33,057 nt of DNA from Thauera phenolivorans (GTDB lineage: Bacteria; Pseudomonadota; Gammaproteobacteria; Burkholderiales; Rhodocyclaceae). The notes under the pieces are model-generated. The model saw only the letters and a list, made by a program, of their open reading frames with translations. It was not told the origin of the DNA and ran no database searches. Position numbers and translations under genes: made by a program. The stretch covers positions 591,362 through 624,418 of the forward strand of contig NZ_MBFM01000001.1 of assembly GCF_001696715.1 (NCBI RefSeq), given 5' to 3'. Below, in pieces: positions 1 through 8,478 of this stretch (positions are counted from its first letter, which is position 1; the number at the start of each line of letters is the position of its first letter).

Positions 1-40
1 CTTCGCTGTCCATGCCGGACGAATCCAGCGTTCCCGCCAT
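1..40 (-). CDS. Possible 5' end of a divergent gene leaving the window
   Basis: On the minus strand an ATG at 40 opens a frame that runs off the left edge (MAGTLDSSGMDSE...). An AGGAGG-like element (53-58 on +) lies about 12 bases upstream of the ATG, a little far but plausible. Only 13 codons are visible, so no function can be given. The layout would make the gene divergent from the acyl-CoA synthetase at 264. It may equally be chance. Confidence 0.25.
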   Translation of the reverse strand, partial: MAGTLDSSGMDSE

Positions 41-174
41 CGGCTTCCGCTCCCTCCTGCGCCCGGCAACGGCCGGGTTCGCGGCGAACAATTCTAGAGG
101 TCCGTGCCGGCGACGTGAGCGCCCGACAAGATTCAGTACATTCCGACGAAATTCCAGACAAGCTTTTTTGCGAA

Positions 175-193
175 CCTTGCCGGGTTGGCAAGG
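175..193. other. Short perfect stem-loop in the leader of the acyl-CoA synthetase gene
   Basis: CCTTGCC (175-181) and GGCAAGG (187-193) form a 7-bp stem with a 5-base loop. A T-run (164-169) precedes it on +, so it does not look like an intrinsic terminator in either direction. It lies about 70 bases upstream of the start codon at 264 and could be an operator or a 5' UTR hairpin. The rest of 41-263 shows no feature I can support. Confidence 0.3.
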
Positions 194-263
194 CGGGCGG
201 GCACGAAGGCGTGCGCCGGCCGCGCCCCGTCGATCACAGAGATTTCCACCAGGAGTTGCACGG

Positions 264-1904
264 ATGACGACCACAATCTACGAACAAGGCCTCGGCAAGA
301 ACGCCGCCAACTACGTGCCGCTGTCGCCGCTGAGCTTCATCGAGCGCACCGCGATGGTGTACCCGACGCGCACCAGCGTGATCCACGGCGTGCGCCGCTT
401 CACCTGGAGCGAGACCTACGACCGCTGCCGCCGTCTCGCGAGCGCGCTCGTCGCGCAAGGCATCGAGCGCGGCGACACCGTGGCGGTGATGCTGCCCAAC
501 GTTCCGGCGATGGTCGAGGCCCACTTCGGCGTGCCGATGACCGGCGCGGTGCTGAACACGCTCAACACCCGGCTCGACGCCGAGGCGCTCGCCTTCATGC
601 TCGGCCATGGCGAGGCGAAGGTGCTGATCACCGACCCCGAGTTCGCCGGCGTGATCGGCGCCGCCCTCGAGTTGCTCGAAGGCGACAAGCCGCTGGTGAT
701 CGACGCCCTCGACGCCGAGTACCCGGGCAGCGAGCGCGTGGGCGAGATCGAGTACGAGGACTTCATCGCTGAAGGCGACGCGAACTTCGCGTGGCAGCTG
801 CCCGCCGACGAATGGGACGCGATCGCACTCAACTACACCTCGGGCACCACCGGCAACCCGAAGGGCGTGGTCTACCATCATCGCGGCGCCTACCTGAACG
901 CCGCCTCCAACATCATCAGCTGGGGCATGCCGCAGCACGCGGTGTACCTGTGGACGCTGCCGATGTTCCACACCAACGGCTGGTGCTTCCCGTGGACGAT
1001 GGCCGCCAACGCCGGCATCAACGTCTGCCTGCGCAAGGTCGACCCAGCGCTGATCTTCGAGCTCATCCGCAGCCACAAGGTCACTCACATGTGCGGCGCG
1101 CCGATCGTCTACGGCATGCTGATCAATGCGCCCGATGGCCTGCGCGCCGGCATCGAGCACAGCGTTGCCGGCCTCATCGCCGGTGCCGCGCCCCCGGCAG
1201 CCATCATCGAAGGCGCCGAGAAGATCGGCTTCGACATCACCCACGTCTATGGCCTGACCGAGACCTACGGCCCGGCCTCGGTGTGCGCCAAGCACCCCGA
1301 GTGGGACGCGCTGCCGATCGACCGCCGCGCCGAGCGCAACGGCCGCCAGGGCGTGCGCTACCACATGCAGGAAGCGATCACCGTGCTCGACCCGGAGACG
1401 ATGGAGCCGGTGCCCTGGGACGGCGAGACCATGGGCGAGATCATGTTCCGCGGCAACCTCGTGATGAAGGGCTACCTGAAGAACGAGAAGGCCACCGAAG
1501 AGGCGTTCGCCGGCGGCTGGTTCCACACCGGCGACCTCGCGGTGATGCACCCCGACGGCTACGTCAAGATCAAGGACCGCTCCAAGGACGTGATCATCTC
1601 CGGCGGCGAGAACATCTCCTCGCTCGAGGTCGAGGAGGTGCTCTATCGCCACCCGGCGGTGATGACCGCGGCCGTGGTCGCGAGGCCCGACGAGAAGTGG
1701 GGCGAAGTGCCGGCCGCCTACATCGAGGTCAAGGACGGCTCGGGTGTCACCGTCGACGACATCATCGCCCACTGCCGCGAGCACCTGGCGCGCTACAAGG
1801 TGCCCAAGCACATCGAGTTCTGCGTGCTGCCCAAGACCTCCACCGGCAAGATCCAGAAATTCGCCCTGCGCGAGATGGCCAAGTCGGCCTCCGCGATCGA
1901 GTAA
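264..1904 (+). CDS. Acyl-CoA synthetase (AMP-forming fatty-acid/carboxylate CoA ligase)
   Basis: This 546-residue cytosolic enzyme of the ANL superfamily should activate a carboxylic acid with ATP and CoA through an acyl-adenylate. Visible motifs are the phosphate loop YTSGTTGNPKG (from about residue 191), the adenylate-binding YGLTETYGP (about 329), the TGD of the hinge region (about 422), SGGENISS, and the C-terminal catalytic lysine in STGKIQK (about K529). Length fits the medium/long-chain AlkK/FadD-like and methylmercaptopropionyl-CoA ligase (DmdB-like) branch; the exact acid cannot be read from sequence. The frame stays open upstream, but the start at 264 is chosen because AGGAG lies 9 bases before it and homology begins there. 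A permease gene follows 73 bp downstream on the same strand, so the pair may import and activate the same acid. Confidence 0.9.
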   Translation: MTTTIYEQGLGKNAANYVPLSPLSFIERTAMVYPTRTSVIHGVRRFTWSETYDRCRRLASALVAQGIERGDTVAVMLPNVPAMVEAHFGVPMTGAVLNTLNTRLDAEALAFMLGHGEAKVLITDPEFAGVIGAALELLEGDKPLVIDALDAEYPGSERVGEIEYEDFIAEGDANFAWQLPADEWDAIALNYTSGTTGNPKGVVYHHRGAYLNAASNIISWGMPQHAVYLWTLPMFHTNGWCFPWTMAANAGINVCLRKVDPALIFELIRSHKVTHMCGAPIVYGMLINAPDGLRAGIEHSVAGLIAGAAPPAAIIEGAEKIGFDITHVYGLTETYGPASVCAKHPEWDALPIDRRAERNGRQGVRYHMQEAITVLDPETMEPVPWDGETMGEIMFRGNLVMKGYLKNEKATEEAFAGGWFHTGDLAVMHPDGYVKIKDRSKDVIISGGENISSLEVEEVLYRHPAVMTAAVVARPDEKWGEVPAAYIEVKDGSGVTVDDIIAHCREHLARYKVPKHIEFCVLPKTSTGKIQKFALREMAKSASAIE

Positions 1905-1977
1905 GCTTCTGCCGGACCGGCTTGCGGCCGGTCCGGCGTTCTCCAACACGCATAACGACAATCAAGGAAGACAAGCC

Positions 1978-3396
1978 ATGCTGATCCAGCGCGAGTACGG
2001 CGCCGAGCATCCCTACTGGCCGCTCGGCCCGTTCAAGATCCGGCTGCCCTTCATCCATTACCGCTGGGAATTCCCGGAGATGGTGCAGGGCCTGTTCATG
2101 TTCGTCGTCAGCCTGGGCATGATCCCGCTGCTGATGAAATACCTCGCCATGCCCTACGAGGCGGCGCTCGCCTTCTGCGTCGTCGCCGGCGTCGGCTACC
2201 TGCTGCCCGCCCTGCTCGGCGTGCCGCTGGTGCCGGGCTGGATCACCCCCGCGATCCCGGTCGTGCTGCTCTACCTGCAGGGCTTCGAGCCCGGGCCGGA
2301 GGCGGTCAAGGCGATGTTCGCCCTCCAGCTCGAGGTCTTCCTCATCTTCCTGTTCCTCGGCATCACCGGGCTGGGCAACAAGCTGGTGACGATCATCCCC
2401 AACTCGCTCAAATCCGGCATCATCATCGGCGCCGGCATCGCGGCGATGATGGGCGAGCTCAAGACCGGCGGCCGGATCGACGCCACCCCGATCTCGCTGC
2501 TGATCGGCTCCATCGTCTCCGCCTACATCCTGTTCTCGCTGTCCTTCAAGCACATCGTCGAGACCAGCCGGTTCGCCAAGATGGTCTCCAACTTCGGCAT
2601 GATCCCCGGCATGTTGATCGCCATGGCAATCGGCTGGGCGGTCAGCGAGTACCCGCTGCCGGATATCGAATGGGGCATCACCCAGCCCGACTTCGGCCTG
2701 ATGATGCAGTACCTGGTGTTCAACGTCGGCATGCCGAGCGCGGACATGTTCCTGCTCGCGATCCCCACCGCGATCATCGCCTACGTGATCGCCTTCGGCG
2801 ACATCCTGGTCGGCTTCACCCTGTGCAAGCGGGTCGATCACCTGCGTCAGGACGAGAAGATCGAGCTCGACGTCACCCGGGTGCACATGGTCACCGCGCT
2901 GCGCAACGGCCTGCATGCCCTGCTCGCGCCCTGGCCCGGCCTCGCCGGCCCGCTGTGGACCGCCGCCCACGCCACCGTCGCCGAACGCTACGCGCTCGGC
3001 CGCAAGGCGATGGACTCGATCTACTCCGGCGGCGGCACCTTCTGGATCACCGGCCTGATCGCCATCTTCATGCTGCCGCTGGTCAGCGTGTTCAAGCCGG
3101 TGCTGCCGATCGCGCTCTCGCTCACCCTGGTGCTCACCGCCTACATCTGCATCATGGTCGGCATGGAAGAGCTGAAGAACTCGAGCGAGCGCGGCGTGGC
3201 CGGCATCGTCGCGGTGACCCTGGCGATGCCCGACCCGAAGTCGACCGTGTATGCGGTGGTGATCGGCCTGCTGCTGTGGTGGCTGATCGAGCGGCCGAAC
3301 GCCGCCCAGCGCGCCAAGCAGGACCTGTCGATCATCGGTGACAACACCGCCGACATCGAGGCGGGCGACGAGCACGGCGTGGCGAGGAAAGACTGA
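1978..3396 (+). CDS. Multi-span inner-membrane permease, possibly NCS2/SLC23-like
   Basis: The protein has 472 residues and roughly 11-14 hydrophobic segments. Its glycine-rich stretches, such as NSLKSGIIIGAGIAAMMGE and IAFGDILVGFTLCKR, recall the central repeats of xanthine/uracil (NCS2/SLC23) and SulP-fold permeases. Family assignment is by overall feel and should be treated as tentative. The start at 1978 has a good ribosome site (AAGGAAG, 8 bases upstream). It follows the acyl-CoA synthetase and ends just before a strong terminator, so both genes probably form one transcript. That context suggests an organic acid or aromatic carboxylate as substrate rather than a nucleobase, but this is inference. 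Confidence 0.7.
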   Translation: MLIQREYGAEHPYWPLGPFKIRLPFIHYRWEFPEMVQGLFMFVVSLGMIPLLMKYLAMPYEAALAFCVVAGVGYLLPALLGVPLVPGWITPAIPVVLLYLQGFEPGPEAVKAMFALQLEVFLIFLFLGITGLGNKLVTIIPNSLKSGIIIGAGIAAMMGELKTGGRIDATPISLLIGSIVSAYILFSLSFKHIVETSRFAKMVSNFGMIPGMLIAMAIGWAVSEYPLPDIEWGITQPDFGLMMQYLVFNVGMPSADMFLLAIPTAIIAYVIAFGDILVGFTLCKRVDHLRQDEKIELDVTRVHMVTALRNGLHALLAPWPGLAGPLWTAAHATVAERYALGRKAMDSIYSGGGTFWITGLIAIFMLPLVSVFKPVLPIALSLTLVLTAYICIMVGMEELKNSSERGVAGIVAVTLAMPDPKSTVYAVVIGLLLWWLIERPNAAQRAKQDLSIIGDNTADIEAGDEHGVARKD

Positions 3397-3419
3397 GGCC
3401 GGCTCGCCCGAGTAACGCG

Positions 3420-3449
3420 ACGCGGCGCCCTCGGGCGCCGCGTTTTTTT
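3420..3449 (+). terminator. Intrinsic terminator after the synthetase-permease pair
   Basis: A perfect 10-bp GC stem, CGCGGCGCCC (3421-3430) with GGGCGCCGCG (3433-3442), is followed directly by seven T (3443-3449). It ends transcription from the + strand. No T-run follows in the opposite direction, so it should not stop the facing minus-strand operon. Confidence 0.9.
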
Positions 3450-3467
3450 CACCTTCGGCGCGCCGCC

Positions 3468-3926
3468 TCAGTGGCGGGCGAACACCGTCTGCCCGCCCTC
3501 GCCGTCGAAGGCGATGACCTCGTAGCGCTCGGCCGGATACGGCCCTTCCATGCCCGGCGAGCCGAGCGGCATGCCGGGCGCCGAGAGGCCGACGATCGCC
3601 GGCCGCTCGGACAGCATGCGGCGCACGTCGGCCGCCGGCACGTGGCCCTCGACGATGTAGCCGCCGACCTTCGCCGTGTGGCAGGAGCCGAGCGCCTGCG
3701 GCACGCCCGCCTCGCGCTTGACCCCGGCCATCGCGCCGGTGGCGACCTCCTTCACCGCGAAACCGCTCGCGCGCATGTGCTCGGCCCACTTGCCGCAGCA
3801 GCCGCAGTTCGGATCCTTGTACATCGTCACCTCCTCGCCGGCCGCGGCGGCCGGACCGAAGGCGATGCCGGCGGCCAGCGCGGCGACGGCGAGCAGGGAG
3901 TGTCGAGCTCGGCGAGAGCGATTCAT
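3468..3926 (-). CDS. DUF411 family periplasmic metal-site protein
   Basis: This 152-residue protein carries an N-terminal signal peptide (positive MNRSRRAR, then an alanine-rich core, predicted cut after AAAAG or nearby). The mature part opens with MYKDPNCGCCGKW, the cysteine cluster that defines the DUF411 family, and a later CHTAKVGGYIVEGHVPA is also typical. DUF411 proteins are often found beside copper or other metal efflux genes and are thought to bind metal; the biochemical role is not settled. The start at 3926 has AAGGAAG upstream. It lies 88 bp behind the RND pump gene on the same strand and is probably the last gene of the efflux block. Confidence 0.85.
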   Translation of the reverse strand: MNRSRRARHSLLAVAALAAGIAFGPAAAAGEEVTMYKDPNCGCCGKWAEHMRASGFAVKEVATGAMAGVKREAGVPQALGSCHTAKVGGYIVEGHVPAADVRRMLSERPAIVGLSAPGMPLGSPGMEGPYPAERYEVIAFDGEGGQTVFARH

Positions 3927-4014
3927 TGCGATCTTCCTTTTCAGATGGGTTCGTCTTTCGTTTCCCGGTCCCGGTGGACCGCTGGCGACGGAATTGGTTT
4001 TGCGCGCCGCCGCC

Positions 4015-7000
4015 TCAGGAGCGGCGATCCATCGCCAGGCGATATACCAGCGGGATCGCGAACAGCGTCAGTACGGTGGAAAAGCCCAGCCCCCAGACGA
4101 TGCTCGCCGCTACCGGCCCCCACATCAGCGACTTGCCGCCGAGCCCCACCGCGAGCGAGAACAGGCCGCCGATCGTCGTGATCGAGGTGATCAGGATCGG
4201 CACCACGCGGCGGCGCGCGGCATAGATCGCCGCATGCCTGACACTCATCCCCGCCGCCCGCCGCTCGTTTGCGGCGTCGATCAGCACGATCGCCGAATTG
4301 ACCGCGATGCCGGTGAGCGCGATGACCCCGTACAGGGTGTACAGCGACAACGGGTTGCCCGACACCAGCAGGCCGAGGACCACCCCGGTGAACGCGAGCG
4401 GCACCGTCACCAGGATGATGAAGGGCTGGAAGTAGCTGCGGAACTGGGCCGCGAGGATCAGGTAGATCAGGCCGACGCCGAGCGCGAACAGCCGCCCCAT
4501 CGAATCCAGGCTCTCCTCGATGTCCTCGAGCTCGCCGGAGAAGTCCAGGGTCACCGCGGGAAAGCGTGCCTGCAGCCCGGCCCAGGCTTCCTTGGCCCGA
4601 TCGTTGGCCTCCACGGTGTCGATCACCGTCTTGTCGAGATCGGCCTCGACCGTGATCGCGCGTGTCAGCTGGTAGTGGCGGATGTAGCCCTTGGACAGCC
4701 GCGCCTGATGGTCGACCAGTTCGCCCAGCTGCACGCTGCGGCCATCGGCCAGCGGCACCGGCCGCTGCAGCAGCTCGGTGACGTCGGCCAGCGTCTCGGG
4801 ACGGGCGCGCACCACCACCTCGATCTTCTCGCCCTCGTCACGCGTCGTCGCCACCATCTCGCCCTCGCCGTACAGGCGCAGCAGGCGCGACACCTCGTGC
4901 GCACCCACCCCGGCGCGCGCCAGCTTCTCGCGGTTGAGCACCAGGCGCAGCTCGTTGCGACCGGGCACGTCGTCGTCGGTGATGTCCTTCGCCCCCGGCA
5001 GCCGCGCGATCTCGGCGAGCAGCGCATCGGCCGCGGCGCGCAGCTCGGCATAGTCGTCGGCCATCATCTTGATGCTGATCGGCTTGGCAGTGGGCGGCCC
5101 GCCCTTGAGCTCGAGGAAGGAGAAGCGCGCCTCGCCGCCGAGCGCCTCCACCGCCGGCCGCAGCGCGGCGATGATCGCGCCGGTTTCGCGCATCTCGCCC
5201 TCGCGCGGCTGCAGCGACACCAGCACCTGGGCGTACTGGTCACCGTACACCGGCTCGGTGTCGGTGAACTTGAGGCCGGCATAGCTCGCGACCGCGCGCA
5301 ACTCGCTGCCGTCGAGCGTCCGCTCGACCACGGTCGCCGCCCGCTTCGCCTCCGCCAGGCTGCGCTCCAGGGTGACGCCGGCCGGCAGGTCCACGCTGAC
5401 GTAGAACAGCCGCATCGAGTCGAAGGCGAAGAACTGCACCTGCACGAGTCCGCCCACCACCGCGCCCGCCGACGCCGCCATCACCAGCAGCAGCGCGAGC
5501 AGCGCCCGCCGCGGCCGGCGCAGCACCGCTACCAGCGCGCGCGCATAGCGCAGCCGCAGGCCGTGGGTCAGGCGCTCGCGCCAGGCCTGGACGCGGCCGC
5601 GCTCGCCGGCAGGCAGCGTACCCAGCGCGAGCACGTGCACCGGCAGGATCCAGAAGGCTTCGAACAGACTCACCAGCAGGCCGACGGTGACGACGAAGGG
5701 CACGATGAACATGAATTTGCCGAGGATGCCGGAGAGCAGCATCAGCGGCAGGAAGGCGGCGATCGTGGTCGCTACCGAGGCGAGCACCGGCAACCCCACC
5801 TCGCCCACCCCCTCGGTCACCGCCTCGAGCGGCGGATCGCCGCGCTGCAGCCGGTAGTAGATCGATTCGACGATGACCACCGCGTCGTCCACCAGCATGC
5901 CGAGTGCGATCACCACCCCGAGCAGCACGGTCAGGTTGAGCGTCGAGTCGATCAGTCCGGCCGCGATGAAGGTACCGGCGAGCGAGAACGGCACGCCGAG
6001 CCCGACCAGCAGGGCCAGACGCGCGCCGAGGAAGAGCCAGCACATGAACAGCACCGCCAACAGGCCGAACACCGCGTTCGACTCCATCACCTCGATCGCG
6101 TGGCGGGTGGCGTGAGTCTGGTCGTCGACCAGCGTGAGTCGCAGCCCCTGGCCGGCGAGCAGCGGGTTGCGCGTCTCGGCGAACGCGTGCAGGCGCTCGA
6201 CCAGCTGCAGGGTATTGGCGCGTGCCTGCTTGGTGATCGACAGCATCACCGCCGGCTGGCCCCGGTAGCTCACGAGCTGGGAGGGGCGCTCGTGGCCACG
6301 CTCGATGCGCGCCACCTCGTCGAGCGCGACCCGCCCCGTGGGGGTGACGATCGCCGCCTGCGCGAGCCGCTCGGGATCGGGCGTCTTGCCCTCGAGCCGC
6401 ACCAGCCACTCGCGGTCGTGCACGCGGACGCGGCCGCCGAGGGTGTTGCGGAACCAGGCCCCGACGCCGTCGGCGAGCTCGATCGGCGACAGGCCGGCGG
6501 CGGCGAGGCGGGCGGGATCGAAATCCACGTGCAGCTCGGGCTCGTCCAGGCCGGCGGCGATCACCTGGTCGACGCCGTCGAGCCGCTCGATCGCCTTCTT
6601 CATCGCGAACGCGGTGCTGCGCAGCGTCTCGCCGCCGCTGCCGTGCAGCACCAGGATCGCCGACGGGAAGCCGTTCGAACTGGTGATCTCCAGCACCACC
6701 GGATCGGTCGCGTCCGGCGGCAGCTCGGCCGAGGCCTTGTTCTGGATCTCGCGGCGGAGATCGTTGATGCGCTTGTCGAACACCCGCTCGGACAGCTCCT
6801 CGAAGCGCACCAGGATGGACGACACGCCCTCCCGGCTCGAGGAGGACACGAAGCGGATGTCCTTGATCTGCTTGATCGCGTCCTCGAGCGGCCCGGTCAG
6901 TTCACGCTCGACGTCCTCGGCGGAGGCGCCCGGCAGCGCGGTCATGATGTTGACCCAGTTGAAATTGACTTCGGGGTCCTGCGCCCGAGGCAGCGTCAGA

Positions 7001-7086
7001 TAGGTGAAGATCCCGCCCAACAGCACGATGAGGAAGGCGATGTTGGCGAGCGGATGGTTCTGGATCAGGCGCTGGTAGAGCTTCAT
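4015..7086 (-). CDS. RND-superfamily efflux pump, inner-membrane permease
   Basis: This 1023-residue protein has the length and layout of an AcrB-type proton-driven exporter: an N-terminal transmembrane helix (HPLANIAFLIVLLGGIFTYL), a large periplasmic loop with the porter signature (PGASAEDVERELTGPLEDA), TM2-6, a second periplasmic loop, and TM7-12. The proton-relay pair is visible in TM4 as GMLVDDAVVIVES (about D400-D401). The second half carries the usual VPLAFTGVVLGL and GIAVNSAIVLIDA segments. Substrate cannot be read. The adaptor is two genes upstream in the operon, and no outer-membrane channel gene is present, so it must use one encoded elsewhere. The following DUF411 gene hints at metal or metal-linked stress. 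Confidence 0.92.
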   Translation of the reverse strand: MKLYQRLIQNHPLANIAFLIVLLGGIFTYLTLPRAQDPEVNFNWVNIMTALPGASAEDVERELTGPLEDAIKQIKDIRFVSSSSREGVSSILVRFEELSERVFDKRINDLRREIQNKASAELPPDATDPVVLEITSSNGFPSAILVLHGSGGETLRSTAFAMKKAIERLDGVDQVIAAGLDEPELHVDFDPARLAAAGLSPIELADGVGAWFRNTLGGRVRVHDREWLVRLEGKTPDPERLAQAAIVTPTGRVALDEVARIERGHERPSQLVSYRGQPAVMLSITKQARANTLQLVERLHAFAETRNPLLAGQGLRLTLVDDQTHATRHAIEVMESNAVFGLLAVLFMCWLFLGARLALLVGLGVPFSLAGTFIAAGLIDSTLNLTVLLGVVIALGMLVDDAVVIVESIYYRLQRGDPPLEAVTEGVGEVGLPVLASVATTIAAFLPLMLLSGILGKFMFIVPFVVTVGLLVSLFEAFWILPVHVLALGTLPAGERGRVQAWRERLTHGLRLRYARALVAVLRRPRRALLALLLVMAASAGAVVGGLVQVQFFAFDSMRLFYVSVDLPAGVTLERSLAEAKRAATVVERTLDGSELRAVASYAGLKFTDTEPVYGDQYAQVLVSLQPREGEMRETGAIIAALRPAVEALGGEARFSFLELKGGPPTAKPISIKMMADDYAELRAAADALLAEIARLPGAKDITDDDVPGRNELRLVLNREKLARAGVGAHEVSRLLRLYGEGEMVATTRDEGEKIEVVVRARPETLADVTELLQRPVPLADGRSVQLGELVDHQARLSKGYIRHYQLTRAITVEADLDKTVIDTVEANDRAKEAWAGLQARFPAVTLDFSGELEDIEESLDSMGRLFALGVGLIYLILAAQFRSYFQPFIILVTVPLAFTGVVLGLLVSGNPLSLYTLYGVIALTGIAVNSAIVLIDAANERRAAGMSVRHAAIYAARRRVVPILITSITTIGGLFSLAVGLGGKSLMWGPVAASIVWGLGFSTVLTLFAIPLVYRLAMDRRS

Positions 7087-7159
7087 CGTGCGATTCGCCG
7101 AGGCGGGAGGCGCTCACGGGCGCGGTTGGGATGACCGGGGGGCGCGCCTGCCCGCGCGC

Positions 7160-7378
7160 TCAGCCGCGATGCTCGGGCAGGAGGGCCGCCGGCCACTGCC
7201 CGTCCGCCAGGTCCTGGTAGCGCTCGGGCCACTGCGCGAGCAGCGCCTGCACCTCCGGCGCCTCGTCCATCATGCCTTCGGCGGCCCACTGCCGCACCAG
7301 CTCGCGCCCCCAGCGGTTGTCGTGGGCGTGGCGTTTCAGGTTGTCCAGGCGCATGCGCCAGATCGCGTCGTTCTTCAT
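7160..7378 (-). CDS. Small 72-residue hypothetical protein in the efflux operon
   Basis: MKNDAIWRMRLDNLKRHAHD begins this soluble, charged protein, which is rich in W, R and acidic residues and has no signal peptide or membrane segment. A longer frame continues upstream into the adaptor gene in another frame, but the ATG at 7378 has a good ribosome site (GAGGTGATC upstream). It sits between the adaptor (65 bp) and the pump (73 bp) on the same strand. I do not recognise the family. Its position suggests a cytosolic accessory or regulatory role for the pump, which is inference. Confidence 0.65.
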   Translation of the reverse strand: MKNDAIWRMRLDNLKRHAHDNRWGRELVRQWAAEGMMDEAPEVQALLAQWPERYQDLADGQWPAALLPEHRG

Positions 7379-7397
7379 GTCGGGATCACCTCGTTTC

Positions 7398-7440
7398 GGG
7401 GGCGGCGCGGCCACGGCTCGGCACCGCGGCCGCCGCCCCG
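7398..7440 (-). other. GC-rich hairpin between adaptor and small gene
   Basis: GGGGCGGC (7399-7406) pairs with GCCGCCCC (7432-7439), and inner bases GCGG/CCGC can extend the stem. No T-run follows on the minus strand, so it is more likely an mRNA-stability or partial attenuation element within the operon than a terminator. Confidence 0.35.
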
Positions 7441-7443
7441 CTG

Positions 7444-8478
7444 CTATCGGTCTGTCGCCGCGGACGCCTCGAGTGCAAAGCCGAAGCGGCCCTCGTCGAT
7501 GATGCGGGCGTCGGCCGGCCAGTCCAGCGCCACCGACCGGCCGGCCTCGGCCTGCGGCAGCGCGATGAAGTGCGGCTCGCCATCGCGCTCGACCCAGGTG
7601 CCCAGCGTGCCCTCGCGTTCCTGGACGTAAGCCGGCGGCAGATGCGGACGCGCGCTGCGCCAGCGCAGCTCGCCCGCAAGGCCGGGCGCGAGCGGAGCCG
7701 GACTGTCGAGCACCACTTCCCGCACCTGGCCGGCGGCCTCGACCAGCGTCGACACGCGACGGATCGTGACCGCCTGCCGCAGCTCGCCAGCGACCAGGGT
7801 CCATTCGCCCGCCGCGCGAAGGCTGTCGATCGCCGACACCGGCACCCGGGCGCGCAGCTCGGCATCCCTGCTCGCGGCGAGGCGGAGCAGCGGCGTACCG
7901 GCCACCGCGAGATCACCGACATTGGCGATACGCTCGCGCACTACCCCGGCGTAGGGCGCACGCAGCGTGGTGCGCGCCAGATCCAGGCGGGCGGCGGCGA
8001 GCGCCGCAGCGGCGGCGTCGCGTTCGCTGCGCAGAACGGCGAGTTCGGTCTCCTTGATGCGCAGGCCGTCGCGGCTGATGAAGCCCCGACCTTCGAGCGA
8101 GCGGGCCTGCGAGAGCTGGGCCTCGGCGAGCCGGATGCGGTTGTCCACCAGCGCGAGCGCGGCGCGGGCGCGATCGACCTCGATGCGGTACGCGGCGTCG
8201 TCGAGCCGCACCAGCACTTCGCCGCGCCCCACCGCCTCCGCCTCGCGCACCGGCATCGCCACGATGCGCGCCGACACCTCGGCGGCGAGGCTGGCCTCCT
8301 CGCGCGCGACCACCGTCGCCTGCGCGCGGAATTCGGGATAGACCGCCAGCTCGGACAGCGGGCGCGCGGTCCAGCCGGCACCGAACGCGCCCGAAGTGAG
8401 CAAGGCAAGCAGGGCCCCCAGCACCGGGCCGGAAAATCGCCGCCCGGTGCGCGGCACGCGGGCGGCCTCAGAGTTCAT
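7444..8478 (-). CDS. RND periplasmic adaptor (membrane fusion protein, HlyD/AcrA-like)
   Basis: The protein has 344 residues. It starts with a signal peptide (VLGALLALLTSGAFGAG) without a lipobox cysteine, so it is probably a soluble or loosely attached periplasmic protein. The lipoyl half-motifs (VSARIVAMPVREAEAVGRGE and LRAPYAGVVRERIANVGD) flank an alpha-helical hairpin rich in R, E and L (about residues 95-155). A beta-barrel segment follows. The start is placed at ATG 8478, which overlaps the end of the cyclase gene by 11 bp, although the frame is open further upstream. It should link the RND pump in the same operon to an outer-membrane channel. It is somewhat shorter than many AcrA proteins. 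Confidence 0.88.
   Translation of the reverse strand: MNSEAARVPRTGRRFSGPVLGALLALLTSGAFGAGWTARPLSELAVYPEFRAQATVVAREEASLAAEVSARIVAMPVREAEAVGRGEVLVRLDDAAYRIEVDRARAALALVDNRIRLAEAQLSQARSLEGRGFISRDGLRIKETELAVLRSERDAAAAALAAARLDLARTTLRAPYAGVVRERIANVGDLAVAGTPLLRLAASRDAELRARVPVSAIDSLRAAGEWTLVAGELRQAVTIRRVSTLVEAAGQVREVVLDSPAPLAPGLAGELRWRSARPHLPPAYVQEREGTLGTWVERDGEPHFIALPQAEAGRSVALDWPADARIIDEGRFGFALEASAATDR

Noticed and set aside
175-193. Stem-loop as an intrinsic terminator of an upstream gene
   Set aside because: The T-run comes before, not after, the stem on +, and no T-run follows on minus.
12-263. N-terminal extension of the acyl-CoA synthetase
   Set aside because: The extension is basic and low in complexity, and a good ribosome site with a family-consistent start is at 264.
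234-1961. Long minus-strand frame opposite the acyl-CoA synthetase
   Set aside because: Its translation is a repetitive valine/histidine/arginine-rich shadow of the real + gene, which has complete ANL motifs.
3676-7134. An 1152-codon open frame on + opposite the RND pump
   Set aside because: Low-complexity, His/Arg/Gln-rich translation with no domain. It is a shadow caused by high GC and codon bias; the minus-strand RND protein has all family motifs.
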